From Bacteroidota bacterium (lineage in GTDB: Bacteria; Bacteroidota; Rhodothermia; Rhodothermales; JABDKH01), in assembly GCA_020437385.1 (NCBI GenBank), contig JAGQWL010000115.1, forward strand, positions 1 through 32,868: a DNA stretch of 32,868 nt, given 5' to 3'. The translations under genes were made by a program, and so were the position numbers. How positions within the stretch are numbered: the first letter of the stretch is position 1; each line of letters starts with the position of its first letter. This document shows, piece by piece, positions 17,494-29,200 of the stretch. The notes under the pieces were generated by a model. It ran no database searches, had not been told where the DNA came from, and was given only the letters and a program-made list of their open reading frames with translations.

Positions 17494-19406
17494 CGTCGAA
17501 CGACGAATGCCCTTGCAATCTGCCCGGTGCGCGTTGGATTCGCAAGCACGAGGAAGTAAACCCCGGTCGGCAAATCGTCGATATCGATTCGCAAAATTTT
17601 AGCCTGAGCCGCACTGGTCTTCACCAGCCGTCCCGTTGCATCAAACACGCTCACTGTCGGATCGACCGTCCGATCGAAAACGATGCCGGAGGTTTCGACA
17701 ACGAGTACGTTTTCGGCCGGGTTGGGATACAAAAGTACCGTCGGCGTTGGACGTTCGCTGACCTGCTCGATTCCGACGCTCGTGGTCCCCTTTATTCCAT
17801 AGAACAGTGGCGACGTACCTTCCGGTTCATCCGAATACTCGTACGTAATTGTATTCAGTGTTTCGTCTTGAACCCCACTTCCGCCGAAAATGGATCCGTC
17901 AGGCCCGATCGCCGGATGCGTCCACTCAAGGTGTCCGTCGACCTCATAGTGCCACATCGGCTCGAACTCGGTGCCGGTATCCCGAACGCCGAAATAGTAG
18001 CCGTTTCGTGCGTCCGAACCGTATCGTCCGCGAACACCAAAGTAGACGAAGCCCTCTTTGCTGATGGCAGGCGAATTGAGTCCACCTACCGCGTCATTGA
18101 TGACATCGGATGGATCAAATTCGTAGAGCACAGACCCAGTCTCGATATCGATGGCGTACAATCGGCCTGATTCAAGCTTGTTGAACGCCGGCGTTCCGAA
18201 GTTTCCGGTAGTGGCGATAAGGCGTATCGAGCGGTCGTCCACTTCACGGATGGCGAGTCCGTGAAGAAACTGCGCGCCGTCATCGAGAGCGGTTTCGTCG
18301 AGCGTCCAGAGGATCTCACCCATATCGTCCAGCGCGATCACTATCGGCACATTCAGGATCCCTTTCTGGTAGAGGCCGCCGATGTAGATGTTACCATTGC
18401 TTGCGACCGTCATTGTGACGGCGAACACTCGCGCATCGTTGTATTCGAGCTTGCGCTGCCACCGTAGGCGAGCGGCGTCGGTGAGCGTGGAATCAAGCGA
18501 GCTGTTGAGCGCCAGTACGCTCGCGGACGAATCACCCAGAAAGGTCGCGGCGTAAATCGTCTGGCCGTCCGGACTCAGCGCAGGTGAGGCATAGAACCTG
18601 TTGGGCAGGGAGGAGTCTGCCGGGTATCGCCACCGCAAGACACTGTCCGCACCGACAGCGTAGAACGCACTAGTTTCATACGGGCCCTCAGCCCACGTGC
18701 CGAACGCCACGCCCTCGGTTAAGGGAAGTGGTGCTGTTACGATTTCACCGCCGCCATCGGGGTCGTCCGGTTGTGCCGGATTGTAAGTCTGGAATCGCCA
18801 GCGGATGTTCCCCGTCTCGGGATCGATAGCGAAGAGACGACCGTCTCCACGGCCAACATACCAGAGGTTCGCTGCACGCGAAAACGCCGGTTGGCCCTCC
18901 ACCGTACCGTTGTAAAAAGTGACGTGGTAGTTGTTGAAAAGGCCACAGAAGAGGAAGTCTGTTGAGGTGTACTCTCGCTGGGGCATGTCGTAACATCTGT
19001 GTACCTTGTCGAGTGCGACCGGCCCACCCCAGTTCCAGGATCCGTCATGCGGAGACAAGCTGTAGACCTTTCCGTCGGATTTATCCCAGTATCGAACGTC
19101 GCGTCCCTGTTCGTCCTTTCTGAGCAAACCCCAGGAGCCAAAAACGACGTGATTGTCGACGACGGATGCACCGATGTTGAGTTCGAAGGCGAATGGAACA
19201 GATGTCGCCCATGATCGCGAGGCGTCGATGCTGACGATACCGTGGGAGCCGCTCTGTCCAGTACGTCGGACGTCGTGGCCCTTCATCGGCCAATCGTCCT
19301 GAGCGTACGAGGCCGAGGCGCAAAAGAATATCGACAGGAGCGAAAGCGCTAAGCGTTTGGAGTCCACGCTATTGGCACGTCGTGATAAACGGATGGTAGA
19401 GCTCAT
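17490..19406 (-). CDS. Secreted PQQ-type beta-propeller protein with T9SS sorting domain
   Basis: This 638-residue protein has a signal peptide (cleavage near SYAQ, residue 35). Its large central region carries repeated blades such as GRLFAIDPETGNIRWRFQT, VLALNSS and GRLYAIDIETGSVLYEF, typical of PQQ-like beta-propeller repeats. The last about 85 residues form a type A T9SS sorting domain: LLYPNPAENVLVVE, VSVFDATGRLVK, IDIDDLPTGVYFLVL and a basic end VVRR. It should therefore cross the outer membrane by the type IX system and be anchored or released. AAGGA five bases before the ATG supports the start. A divergent sigma factor gene begins 65 bp away. PQQ binding or enzyme activity is not shown by the sequence; a structural or binding role is equally possible. 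Confidence 0.88.
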   Translation of the reverse strand: MSSTIRLSRRANSVDSKRLALSLLSIFFCASASYAQDDWPMKGHDVRRTGQSGSHGIVSIDASRSWATSVPFAFELNIGASVVDNHVVFGSWGLLRKDEQGRDVRYWDKSDGKVYSLSPHDGSWNWGGPVALDKVHRCYDMPQREYTSTDFLFCGLFNNYHVTFYNGTVEGQPAFSRAANLWYVGRGDGRLFAIDPETGNIRWRFQTYNPAQPDDPDGGGEIVTAPLPLTEGVAFGTWAEGPYETSAFYAVGADSVLRWRYPADSSLPNRFYASPALSPDGQTIYAATFLGDSSASVLALNSSLDSTLTDAARLRWQRKLEYNDARVFAVTMTVASNGNIYIGGLYQKGILNVPIVIALDDMGEILWTLDETALDDGAQFLHGLAIREVDDRSIRLIATTGNFGTPAFNKLESGRLYAIDIETGSVLYEFDPSDVINDAVGGLNSPAISKEGFVYFGVRGRYGSDARNGYYFGVRDTGTEFEPMWHYEVDGHLEWTHPAIGPDGSIFGGSGVQDETLNTITYEYSDEPEGTSPLFYGIKGTTSVGIEQVSERPTPTVLLYPNPAENVLVVETSGIVFDRTVDPTVSVFDATGRLVKTSAAQAKILRIDIDDLPTGVYFLVLANPTRTGQIARAFVVRR

Positions 19407-19471
19407 GGGAGTCCTTTTATCTTGCTGGCGGCAGGTCGATTACTGACGATGAACCCACGTCTGCAACACGG

Positions 19472-20092
19472 ATGCCGATTCCTCAGATCGAACTGACAAT
19501 ACTGCTTCTTATCGTTCTGGCGCTTCAGGCGTCCGCAGACGATCCGGACCTGGCCCGTCGAATACGCGCCGGAGATCAAGAGGCCTTTAGAGAGTTCTTC
19601 GAGGCGCATTACGACGTGCTGTCGAGGTACCTGTCAGCGCAGGGGTTCGCCGCAATTGATTGTCGCGATGTCGTTCAGCGGGCATTTGTTGCGGTCTGGA
19701 CCGAGCGTCGCCGCATTCAGCCAGACAAGCCGCTTCGTGCGTATCTGTTCCGAATCGCAAGAAACGCAGCGCTCAACGACTTGCGCAAGGCCGCCCGGCA
19801 CTCGCCATTGAATGACGCCATTGACGTGGCTGATTCGAGTGAAGCGGCTGTATCGCAGGACGATGGCCCACTCAATTCGCAGATTGCGGCGGCTGTGTCC
19901 AACTTGTCGGCGCGCCGGCGAGAAGTGATTGAATTGTGTTTTCTCGGCGGCCTGACGTATGCAGAGGCTGCCGATGTACTGAACATCGCACGAAAGACTG
20001 TCGAGAATCAGGTCGGTCTCGCGCTGAAAGATCTTCGGTCTGCGCTTGGCTTGACAGGGTCGGGCGCGACAGTGCCGCGCGAAGGATCTTAG
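19472..20092 (+). CDS. ECF-type RNA polymerase sigma factor with hydrophobic N-terminus
   Basis: This 206-residue protein is a sigma-70 family ECF factor. Region 2 spans about residues 27-105 (RAGDQEAFREFFEAHYD, CRDVVQRAFVAVW, LRAYLFRIARNAALNDLRK). Region 4 spans about 135-190 (LSARRREVIELCFLGGLTYAEAADVLNIARKTVENQV). The first about 20 residues, MPIPQIELTILLLIVLALQA, are strongly hydrophobic, unusual for a sigma factor. No later ATG, GTG or TTG occurs before region 2, and no ribosome binding site precedes this ATG, so the true start is unsure. No anti-sigma (FecR-like) gene follows; the next gene is the giant surface protein, 166 bp downstream. It may control that gene or the divergent T9SS cargo, but this is inference. 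Confidence 0.87.
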   Translation: MPIPQIELTILLLIVLALQASADDPDLARRIRAGDQEAFREFFEAHYDVLSRYLSAQGFAAIDCRDVVQRAFVAVWTERRRIQPDKPLRAYLFRIARNAALNDLRKAARHSPLNDAIDVADSSEAAVSQDDGPLNSQIAAAVSNLSARRREVIELCFLGGLTYAEAADVLNIARKTVENQVGLALKDLRSALGLTGSGATVPREGS

Positions 20093-20166
20093 GCGGTGCC
20101 GACGTCTTCGCCATCGAATTGAGTTTCCGTGGGTACGATTTCTGCCAATCACGCAATCCAGGCAGC

Positions 20167-20182
20167 TGACCGTCAACGGTCA
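20167..20182. promoter_or_regulatory. Perfect short palindrome upstream of the giant gene
   Basis: TGACCGT and its exact inverse complement ACGGTCA are separated by two bases, between the sigma factor stop (20092) and the giant gene. The loop is too short for a good terminator hairpin and no T-run follows. A protein-binding operator is possible, but a site of this size can also arise by chance. Confidence 0.3.
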
Positions 20183-20258
20183 TCCTGTTAAGGGTCTGAA
20201 AAATAAGTGATTGGCACGAAACCCCTCTCGCATTGCAGGACGCGGGGCGGGGCGCCAT

Positions 20259-23200
20259 TTGTACACGTTGGAAAAACTTGCAACTCTGGTAATACACGAG
20301 CGACTGTCCGAACGATCTGTCCGCAGCCGTTCGCTCTTCGTCCTTTTCGCATTGGGCGCGGTCTGTGCTGCCTTACCGACAACGGTGTTCGGTCAGGACG
20401 TGCCGCTGTCAGCATTCCAGACTTTTGAAGGACGCGTTAACGAAACGTTGGCCGGGGGCACACTGCGTTCCCAGCCTAACAATGGTGGAGGCACCGATCC
20501 CGCGTGTCAACTCAATCCCACCTCAAGCGGAACGCTGACCTTGCCTTCCGGCGTCACGGTTGACGCGGCCTACCTGTACTGGTCGGGATCGGGTTCGACG
20601 ATCGACAATTCCGTGACCTTCAACGGCAGCACCGTAAATGCCACGCGGACCTTCACGGGTACCTACAACAACGGCGGGACACTGATGACCTGGTTCCAGG
20701 GTTTTGCCGATGTCACGACGCAAGTCGCCGGTACCGGGTCGGGGAGTTACACGCTTGGCGGGCTTACGGTGGATCAGACGGGTATCTACTGTACATCGAG
20801 CGCCGTGCTGGCAGGATGGGTTCTGCACGTCTTCTACACGGATCCCACCATCGTCGAATTCAGGCGAATCGGCATATGGGACGGGTTTGACGTCCTGAGA
20901 ACCACAAGCGGAAGCATCTCTACCACGGTGACGCTCAGCGGCCTTAACATTCAGGCGCCGGTGGATGGGACAATGACCAACGTCGTGTGGGAGGGAGATG
21001 ACACCATTACGTCCACCAACGAGTTTGTTCGGGTAAACTCCACCACGCTGCAATCCGGAGATCCTTTCGGCAGCACGAGCGACAACACGTCCGTTTCGCC
21101 ATCCTACGGAGTCGACATTGATCGACGGAATCTTTCTTCGGCCGTCACGGCCGGGCAGACCTCGGCCAACCTGACCGTCTCGACCTCGACGGACTTGATT
21201 ATCCTGTCGACGATCGTTGCCAACATCAAGTCGAACCTCGACCCGCGGGTAAGCAAGAGCTTTGAACCGGCGGTGATTCCGCAAAATGGAACGGCGTTGA
21301 TGGTCTTCGACGTCACGAACCCGAACATTGCGCCCTTGTCGGGGCTCACGTTTACGGATGCGCTTTCTGGATTCAATCTCGCCAGTGCCACGCTCGATCC
21401 GAGCAGCACCTGCACTGGAGTAACGTCGAATGCCGTCGTCGGTGGGACATCGTTCAACGTCCTTTCGGGCAACATCGCCGCGGAATCGACGTGTCGGATC
21501 GCCATCGCGGTCACGAGCAATACGGTTGGGACGCACTCCAACCAGATCACCAATCTTGATACGGCCGAGACACCGACTCCCGTCGCGTCGAATACTGCCA
21601 CGCTCACCGTCCAGCTGCCGCGTATCGGTGCCGCCAAGAATGCGGGCACGATTGTAGACAACGGCGATGGAACATTCACGGCGCCTGTCACCGTCGAGAT
21701 CGAAAACTTCGGAACCGAGAGTCTGTTCGATCTGGCTCTCGTGGATGACTTGACCGCGTTCGGGACGTACAACGGATCCACTGCGTTGGCGGCAGGTCAA
21801 TATTCTGTTTCCGCCCCCACGGTGTCAGGCACATCCGGCGGCGCGATTCTTTCCACGTCGAACGCATCGTTCGATGGATCCGGAGACACCGATCTAATCC
21901 TCACATCGTCTGGCGACATCCTGCCGCCAGGTGCGACCGCGACGCTTCAGTTCAGTATCACGTTCTTTCCGGCTGCGGGTCAGTCGTCGTACACGAATCA
22001 GGTTACCGCATCGGGCGATGTTATCGAGGACGGAACGGCCGACGGCCATACGAGCGATTTGTCAACAGATGGCACGGACGCCGACGGCGCCGACAACGAC
22101 GGTAACCCGGACGAGGCCGTCCCGACGCCAATCGTTGCACCGATTGCTCCCGTCATCGGCGCGGCAAAGCAGGCAGGTGTCGTAACGGATAATGGAGACG
22201 GTACGTTTACTGTGCCGTTCACGGTTGTCGTTGAGAACTTCGGCAATGCGCCGCTCTATGACATTCAGGTGTCCGACCTGCTCGCGGCGTTCGGTTCTTA
22301 CAATGGCGCGACAGCCTTGTCGCAAGGTGAGTACTCCGTTTCGGCACCTACAATAGGCAGCCTGACCGGCGGTGCTGCGCTTGCAAATCCGAATGCGGGC
22401 TTTGACGGAGAGGTTGACGCGAACCTTGTGTCCGTCACAGCCGGCGACATCCTTCCCATTGGCGCGACGGCGGCGATCAACTTCTCGGTCACCTTCTTTC
22501 CTGCGGCGGGCGTATCGAGCTTCGCCAATCAGGCCAACGCATCCGGCGACCTTACTGAGAACGGTACGTCTGACGGTGACGCGACGGACCAGTCAACCGA
22601 CGGTGCAGATCCTGACGGGACGGATGCGGATGACAATCCGGATGAGGCCGTCGCAACCCCGGTATCCGTCAATCTGAATCCAGTAATTGGATCGGCGAAG
22701 GACGCTGGAGCAGTCGTAGACAACGGCGATGGCACGTTTACAGTGCCGTTCACCATAACGCTCGAGAATTTCGGGAGTGCGCCGCTTTACGATATCCAGA
22801 TAACGGACGATCTGTCGTCATTCGGCTCCTTCCTTGCGGCTGGTGCGCTGTCACCAGGCGAGTACCGCGTCAGCGCACCAACGATCGGCACCTTGACAGG
22901 CGGTGCCTTGGTTGCGAGTACGAACGGTTCATTCGACGGAGAATCCGACGGTGACCTTGTCAGCGTGACATCCGGCGACATCCTGCCAATCGGTGCTACC
23001 GCGCAGATCGGATTTTCCGTCACATTCTTCCCGGCGGCCGGCGTGTCGAACTTCGCGAACCAGGCGACAGCCTCGGGGGATCTATCAGAGAACGGCACAG
23101 CGGATGGCGATGCAACCGACCTCTCAACGGACGGAGCCGATCCGGACGGGGTAGATGGTGACGGCAATCCGGACGAAAGCGTCGCCACTCCGGTCACCGT

Positions 23201-26200
23201 GTCTTTTGCGCCCGTGATCGGCGCCGCCAAGGCAGCCGGCACCGTCGTCGATAATGGCGACGGGACTTTTACGGTGCCGTTTACGGTCGTCGTCGAAAAT
23301 TTCGGTAATGCGCCCCTGTTCGATTTGCAGGTCAGCGACGACCTCTCGTCGTTCGGAAGCTTCAATGGAACGCCTCCGCTTGCGCAGGGCGAGTACAGCG
23401 TGAGTTCGATGTCGATTGGAACGCTCTCGGGTGGCGCAAACCTTGGCGCCGTAAATGCGTCGTTTGACGGATCGTCTGATCAACGGTTAGTTCAGCACAC
23501 GAGCGGCGATGTTCTGCCGATCGGCGCGACGGCCAGCATCAATTTTAGTCTCACGTTCGTTCCCGACGCGGGTGTAAGCAGCTTTTCGAATCAGGCAGTC
23601 GCGTCCGGCGATATCGTCGAGGACGGAAATGAGGACGGGGACGCGACGGATACGTCGACGGACGGGACCGACCCGGATGGATCCGACAACGACGACACTC
23701 CGGATGAAAGTTCTACTACACCGGTTTCCGTAACGCTGATCCCGGGCCTCGGCGTTGCAAAAGAAGCCGGTTCCGTCGTGGACAATGGCGACGGGACGTT
23801 TACGGTGCCGTTTACGGTGGTCGTCGAAAACTTCGGCAACGTCCCGCTGTTCGATCTTCGGCTAAGCGATATTCTGAATTCATTCGGAACGTACAACGCT
23901 GCTCCCACGCTGAGTCAGGGCGACTACGACGTAACAACGCCGGTCATCGGAACGCTCACGGGCGGTGCGGCGATCGCATCGGCGAATGCCGGATTCAACG
24001 GTGACACCGACACCGACCTGATCTCCCTGACTTCGGGAGACGTTCTACCGGTATCGGCAACCGCGGCAATATCGTTCTCGGTGACGTTCTTCCCGTCCGC
24101 TGGAATATCGTCGTTCTCAAATCAGGCAACGGGATCAGGTGATGTCGCCGAGAACGGGGTGGCGGACTCCGATGTCACGGATCTTTCCACCGATGGTGCG
24201 GATCCGGATGGATCGGACAACGACGACAACCCGGATGAGGCAACGCCGACCCCCGTTACGATATCCCTGACGCCGGTGATCGGTGCCGCGAAGCAGGCTG
24301 GTGCCGTCACAGATAACGGTGATGGAACCTTCACAGTGCCGTTTACAGTGGTCGTCGAAAACTTCGGAAACGTTCCGCTCTTCGACATTCAGGTCTCGGA
24401 CGACGTGACGGGTTTCGGGACGTTCAACGGGAGTACGGCGCTTTCGCAGGGAGAATACACGGTTGGAACTGTTACCGTTGGTTCGCTGACAGGTGGTGCC
24501 GTGGTGGGATCGGCAAATGCCGGATTTGACGGTTCGGCGGATCAGGCTTTGATCACCCTGTCAGCCGGCGACGTGTTACCGATTGGAGCGACCGCGCAAC
24601 TCGGATTCAATGTAACGTTCTTCCCGTCGGCAGGGCTCTCGTCGTTCGTTAACCAGGCCATCGCTTCCGGCGATGAAACCGAGGATGGAACGGCCGATGG
24701 GGACGCAACTGACGTGTCGACCGACGGCAGCGACCCCGACGGCACGGACAACGACGACACCCCTGATGAGAGCGTCGCAACGCCAGTATCCGTCTCGTTG
24801 GCGCCGCAAATCGGATCGTCGAAATCTGCGGGCGGCGTGACGGACAATGGAGACGGGACGTTCACCGTTCCATTCGTCGTTGCGGTCGAGAATTTCGGAA
24901 ACACGCCTCTGTACGACCTGCAGGTTAGTGATAATCTTGCGTCGTTTGGCGCCTACAACGGAGTGTCTGCGCTTGGCCCAGGGCAGTACACCGTCAGTGC
25001 TCCTGCCATCGGTGGTCTGACCGGTGGGACCGTTCTGGCCAGCGCCAATCCCACTTTTGACGGCTCCTCTGACCTGAATCTTCTTGCGCTGTCGCCCGGC
25101 GACGTACTGCCGATCGGCGGAACAGGGCAGATCAGTTTCAGTGTGACGTTTTTTCCGGCGGCAGGTAACACCAGCTTCGCTAATCAGGCGACGGCATCCG
25201 GAGATACTTCGGAAGACGGGAATCCAGACGGCGATACGGTCGACTTGTCAACGGACGGGAACGACCCGGACGGATCGGACAATGACGGCAATCCGGACGA
25301 GAGCACTGCCACACCGGTAACGGTAACGTTGAATCCAGTTATCGGTGCCGCGAAGCAGGCCGGTGCTGTTGTGGATAACTCGGACGGGACGTTCACGGTG
25401 CCTTTCGCAGTGGTGGTGGAGAATTTCGGCAACGTCCCGCTTCACGATGTTCAGGTAACGGACCTCCTGTCGTCGTTCGGAACGTTCAACGGTATCAGTG
25501 CGCTGGGGCCCGGCCAGTACAATGTCACGACGCCTACTGTCTCTGGCCTGTCCGGCGGCGCAGTCATTGCATCGGCTAATTCTTCGTATGACGGTGCGTC
25601 GGATTCCGACCTTCTTGTTGTCACGGCTGGAGACGTGCTTCCAATCGGTGCCACCGCACAGATATCTTTCTCGGTCACGTTCTTCCCCGATGCGGGCGCA
25701 AGCAACTTTTCAAACCAGGCCAACGCGTCGGCTGACATCGTCGAAGACGGAAACCCTGACGGAGATACGACCGACTTGTCGACGGACGGGATTGATCCAG
25801 ACGGATCGGATGGCGACGACAATCCCGACGAGTCGACTGCTACGCCAGTCTCGGTCACGTTAAGTCCGGTAATCGGTGCGGCGAAGGCCGCCGGCGCAGT
25901 CGTCGACAACGGTGACGGATCGTTCACTGTCCCGATCTCGATCCTCATCGAAAACTTCGGGAATGCACCACTTCACGACCTGCAGGTAACCGATAATCTT
26001 TCTGCGTTCGGCAGCTACAATGGTGTGTCGGCCTTAGCGCAGGGAGAGTACGCTGTATCCGTTCCGACGGTTGGTACAACTACCGGTGGTGCGAGTATCT
26101 CGTCGGCGAATGCAAACTTCGATGGAGAAGGTGATCAGGCGCTCCTGGTGGTTTCGGCAGGAGATGTTCTTCCCGTTGGCTCGACCGCTGAAGTGACATT

Positions 26201-29200
26201 CTCCGTGACATTCGTTCCGAGTGCGGGGAATACGAGTTTTGTCAACCAGGCGACGGGTTCAGGGGATCTTGTTGAGAACGGTGTATCCGACGGGGACACG
26301 ACGGACTTGTCCACCGACGGCTCGGACGCTGACGGCAGCGACAACGATGACAACCCGGATGAGTTTGTCCCGACAACAATAACTGTTTCGCTTTCGCCGG
26401 TTGTCGGCTTGGCGAAGCAGGCCGGATCTGTCACCGACAACGGCGACGGTACGTTTTCCGTTGGCTTCTCGATTGTTGCAGAGAATTTCGGGAATGTACC
26501 GTTGTACGATCTGCAGCTTGTCGATGACCTCGCCTCCTTTGGTTCGTTTAACGGACCCGGTCCGCTTGCCCAGGGTGAATATTCAGTATCCGTTCCCGTC
26601 ATCGGGACGCTTTCAGGTGGTGCAGTCGTATCGGGCGTCAATGGCGTGTTCGACGGGTCGGCCGATCATAATCTACTCGCATTTACCCCGGGAGATGTCT
26701 TGCCCATTGGCGCAACCGCAGCGGTTTCGTTTACCGTAACGTTCTTTCCCTCGGCTGGAGCGACCTCATTCAGCAATCAGGCAGTTGCCACTGGCGACCT
26801 CACGGAGGATGGAAACGCGGACGGTGACACCAGCGACGATTCGGTTGATGGCACTGACCCGGACGGAACCGACAACGACGACAATCCGGACGAAAGCGGA
26901 ACGACCACGGTGACGGTCTCGCTTGATCCGGTCATTGGCGTAGCCAAGTCGGCCGGCGCTGTCGTCGATAACGGAGACGGAACCTTCGCCGTGCCGTTTA
27001 CACTGACGGTTGAGAATTTCGGAAACGTCCCGCTCTTCGATCTCGCCTTGTCCGATGACTTGTCGGCCTTCGGTTTGTTTAATGGCGCGACTGCACTGGT
27101 TCAGGGCGAGTATGCGGTGTCGGCTCCTGTGCTGGGAACTACGACGGGAGGGGCGGTCATCTCCGGAACCAACGTTGCGTTCGATGGTGCTGCCGACCAG
27201 CGGATAGTCGTCGCCACCGGAGGAGATGTCCTGCCCGTTGGCGCGACGTATCAGGTGTCGTTCACGGTTACGTTCAATCCATCCGCAGGCAATACGAGCT
27301 ATACGAATCAGGTCAGCGCCGGAGGCGACGTCGTCGAGAATGGGTCGTCCGATCTGGATACGCAAGACCTTTCTACTGACGGATTGGATCCCGACGGTAC
27401 GGATGGTGATGACACGCCGGACGAGAGCGTTCCGACCACGGTCACGATTTCGTTGTCGCCGCAAATTGGTGCGGCGAAAGAAGCCGGCGCAATTGTAGAC
27501 AACGGAGATGGCTCGTTTACTGTGCCGTTCTCGATCACCATCGAGAATTTCGGCAACGTGCCTCTTTTTGACCTGCAAGTTACGGACGATCTGGCATCCT
27601 TCGGTTCGTACAACGGGACGACGACCTTGTCTCCGGGTGAGTACTCGGTTTCAGCGCCCGTAATTGGATCTCTTGGCGGCGGTGCTGTCCTGGCAGCGGC
27701 GAGCGCGGCCTTCGACGGTTCAGGAAATCAGACGCTGCTGGTTCCGACGGCCGGAGACGTTTTGCCAATTGGCGCAACGGCCGAGGTCACGTTCACGGTC
27801 ACGTTCTTTCCCGCCGGAGGAGCGACAAGTTTCGTCAACCAGGCAAGCGCATCAGGGGATGTCACGGAAGATTCGAATCCTGACGGCGATACGACTGATT
27901 TGTCGACAGACGGAGCGGACCCCGATGGCAGTGACGCGGATGACAATCCGGACGAGGCGACGCCAACACCAGTGACGATTACGCTCGGGCCGTCGATTGG
28001 ACTCGCGAAGCAGGCGGGCACGGTTGTCGATAATGGTGACGGAACATTCCGGGTACCGTTCACGATGGTTGTCGAGAATTTTGGGAATGCCCCATTGTAT
28101 GACCTTCAGATTTCGGATGACCTCACGGCGTTCGGAACGTTCAACGGTTCGACGGCGCTGAGTGCCGGCGAGTACACAGTGGCGGCGCCGGTCGTCGATG
28201 GCGTGACGGGTGGGGCAGTTGTCACCGCCGTCAACGGCTCTTTTAACGGTTCCGCCGATCAGCGAGTCCTTGTCGCTGCCGGCGGCGACCAGTTGCCCGT
28301 TGGTGCGACAGCGCAGTTGTCATTCGACCTTGTCTTCTTCCCGTCGTCCGGGATCTCGAGCTACGTCAATCAGGCAGTCGGCTCGGGAGACGTTGTCGAA
28401 AATGGTACGGTGGACGGTGACGCGACAGACGTTTCTACAGACGGCGCTGATCCGGATGGAACGGACGGTGACGACATCCCGGACGAGTCCGCGCCAACAC
28501 CTGTAACCGTTACGCTGTCGCCGATCGTTGGTGTGGCAAAAGAGGCCGGGACGGTGACCGATAACGGAGACGGCACGTTTACGATTCCGTTCACGCTGCG
28601 CGTGGAGAACTTTGGGAATGTCGCGCTCTTTGACGTGCAACTGTCGGACAATCTTGGATCTTTCGGAACATACAACGGCTCAACCGCACTGTCCCCTGGA
28701 CAGTACTCGGTTACGGCGCCGACAATAGGGTCGGTGTCAAGCGGTAGTGTGCTCGCGAACGCCAATTCGAATTTCGACGGCACGTCTGACTCCAACCTGC
28801 TGGTAATAACGGCCGGTGACGTGTTGGCGATTGGCGGCACGGCAAACGTTCAGTTCTCCGTGACCGTGTTCCCGTCCGCGGGCAACACGGCATTCACGAA
28901 TCAGGCGGTCGGTACGGGCGATCTGGTCGAGAACGGCGTGTCAGATGGCGATGCGTCCGACCAATCAACCGACGGCGCAGATCCGGACGGAAACGACAAC
29001 GATGATACGCCCGATGAAAACGAAGTCACCAACGTCTCGGTGTCACTGGCACCGGTGATCGGCGTCGCGAAGCGGGCGGGTGCTGTCACGGATAACGGTG
29101 ACGGATCGTTCTCTGTTACCTTCACGATAACGGCCGAGAATTTTGGGAATGCTCCGCTGTTCGACGTGCAGCTAACGGACGATCTGTCGTCATTCGGTAG

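Noticed and set aside
17490-19406. Link between the PQQ-type propeller protein and the PqqB-like protein as a PQQ system
   Set aside because: PQQ-like propeller repeats occur in many proteins that bind no PQQ, and no other pqq gene is present in the window.
20211-20236. TGGCAC as half of a sigma-54 promoter before the giant gene
   Set aside because: No GC element lies at the required distance downstream of the GG.
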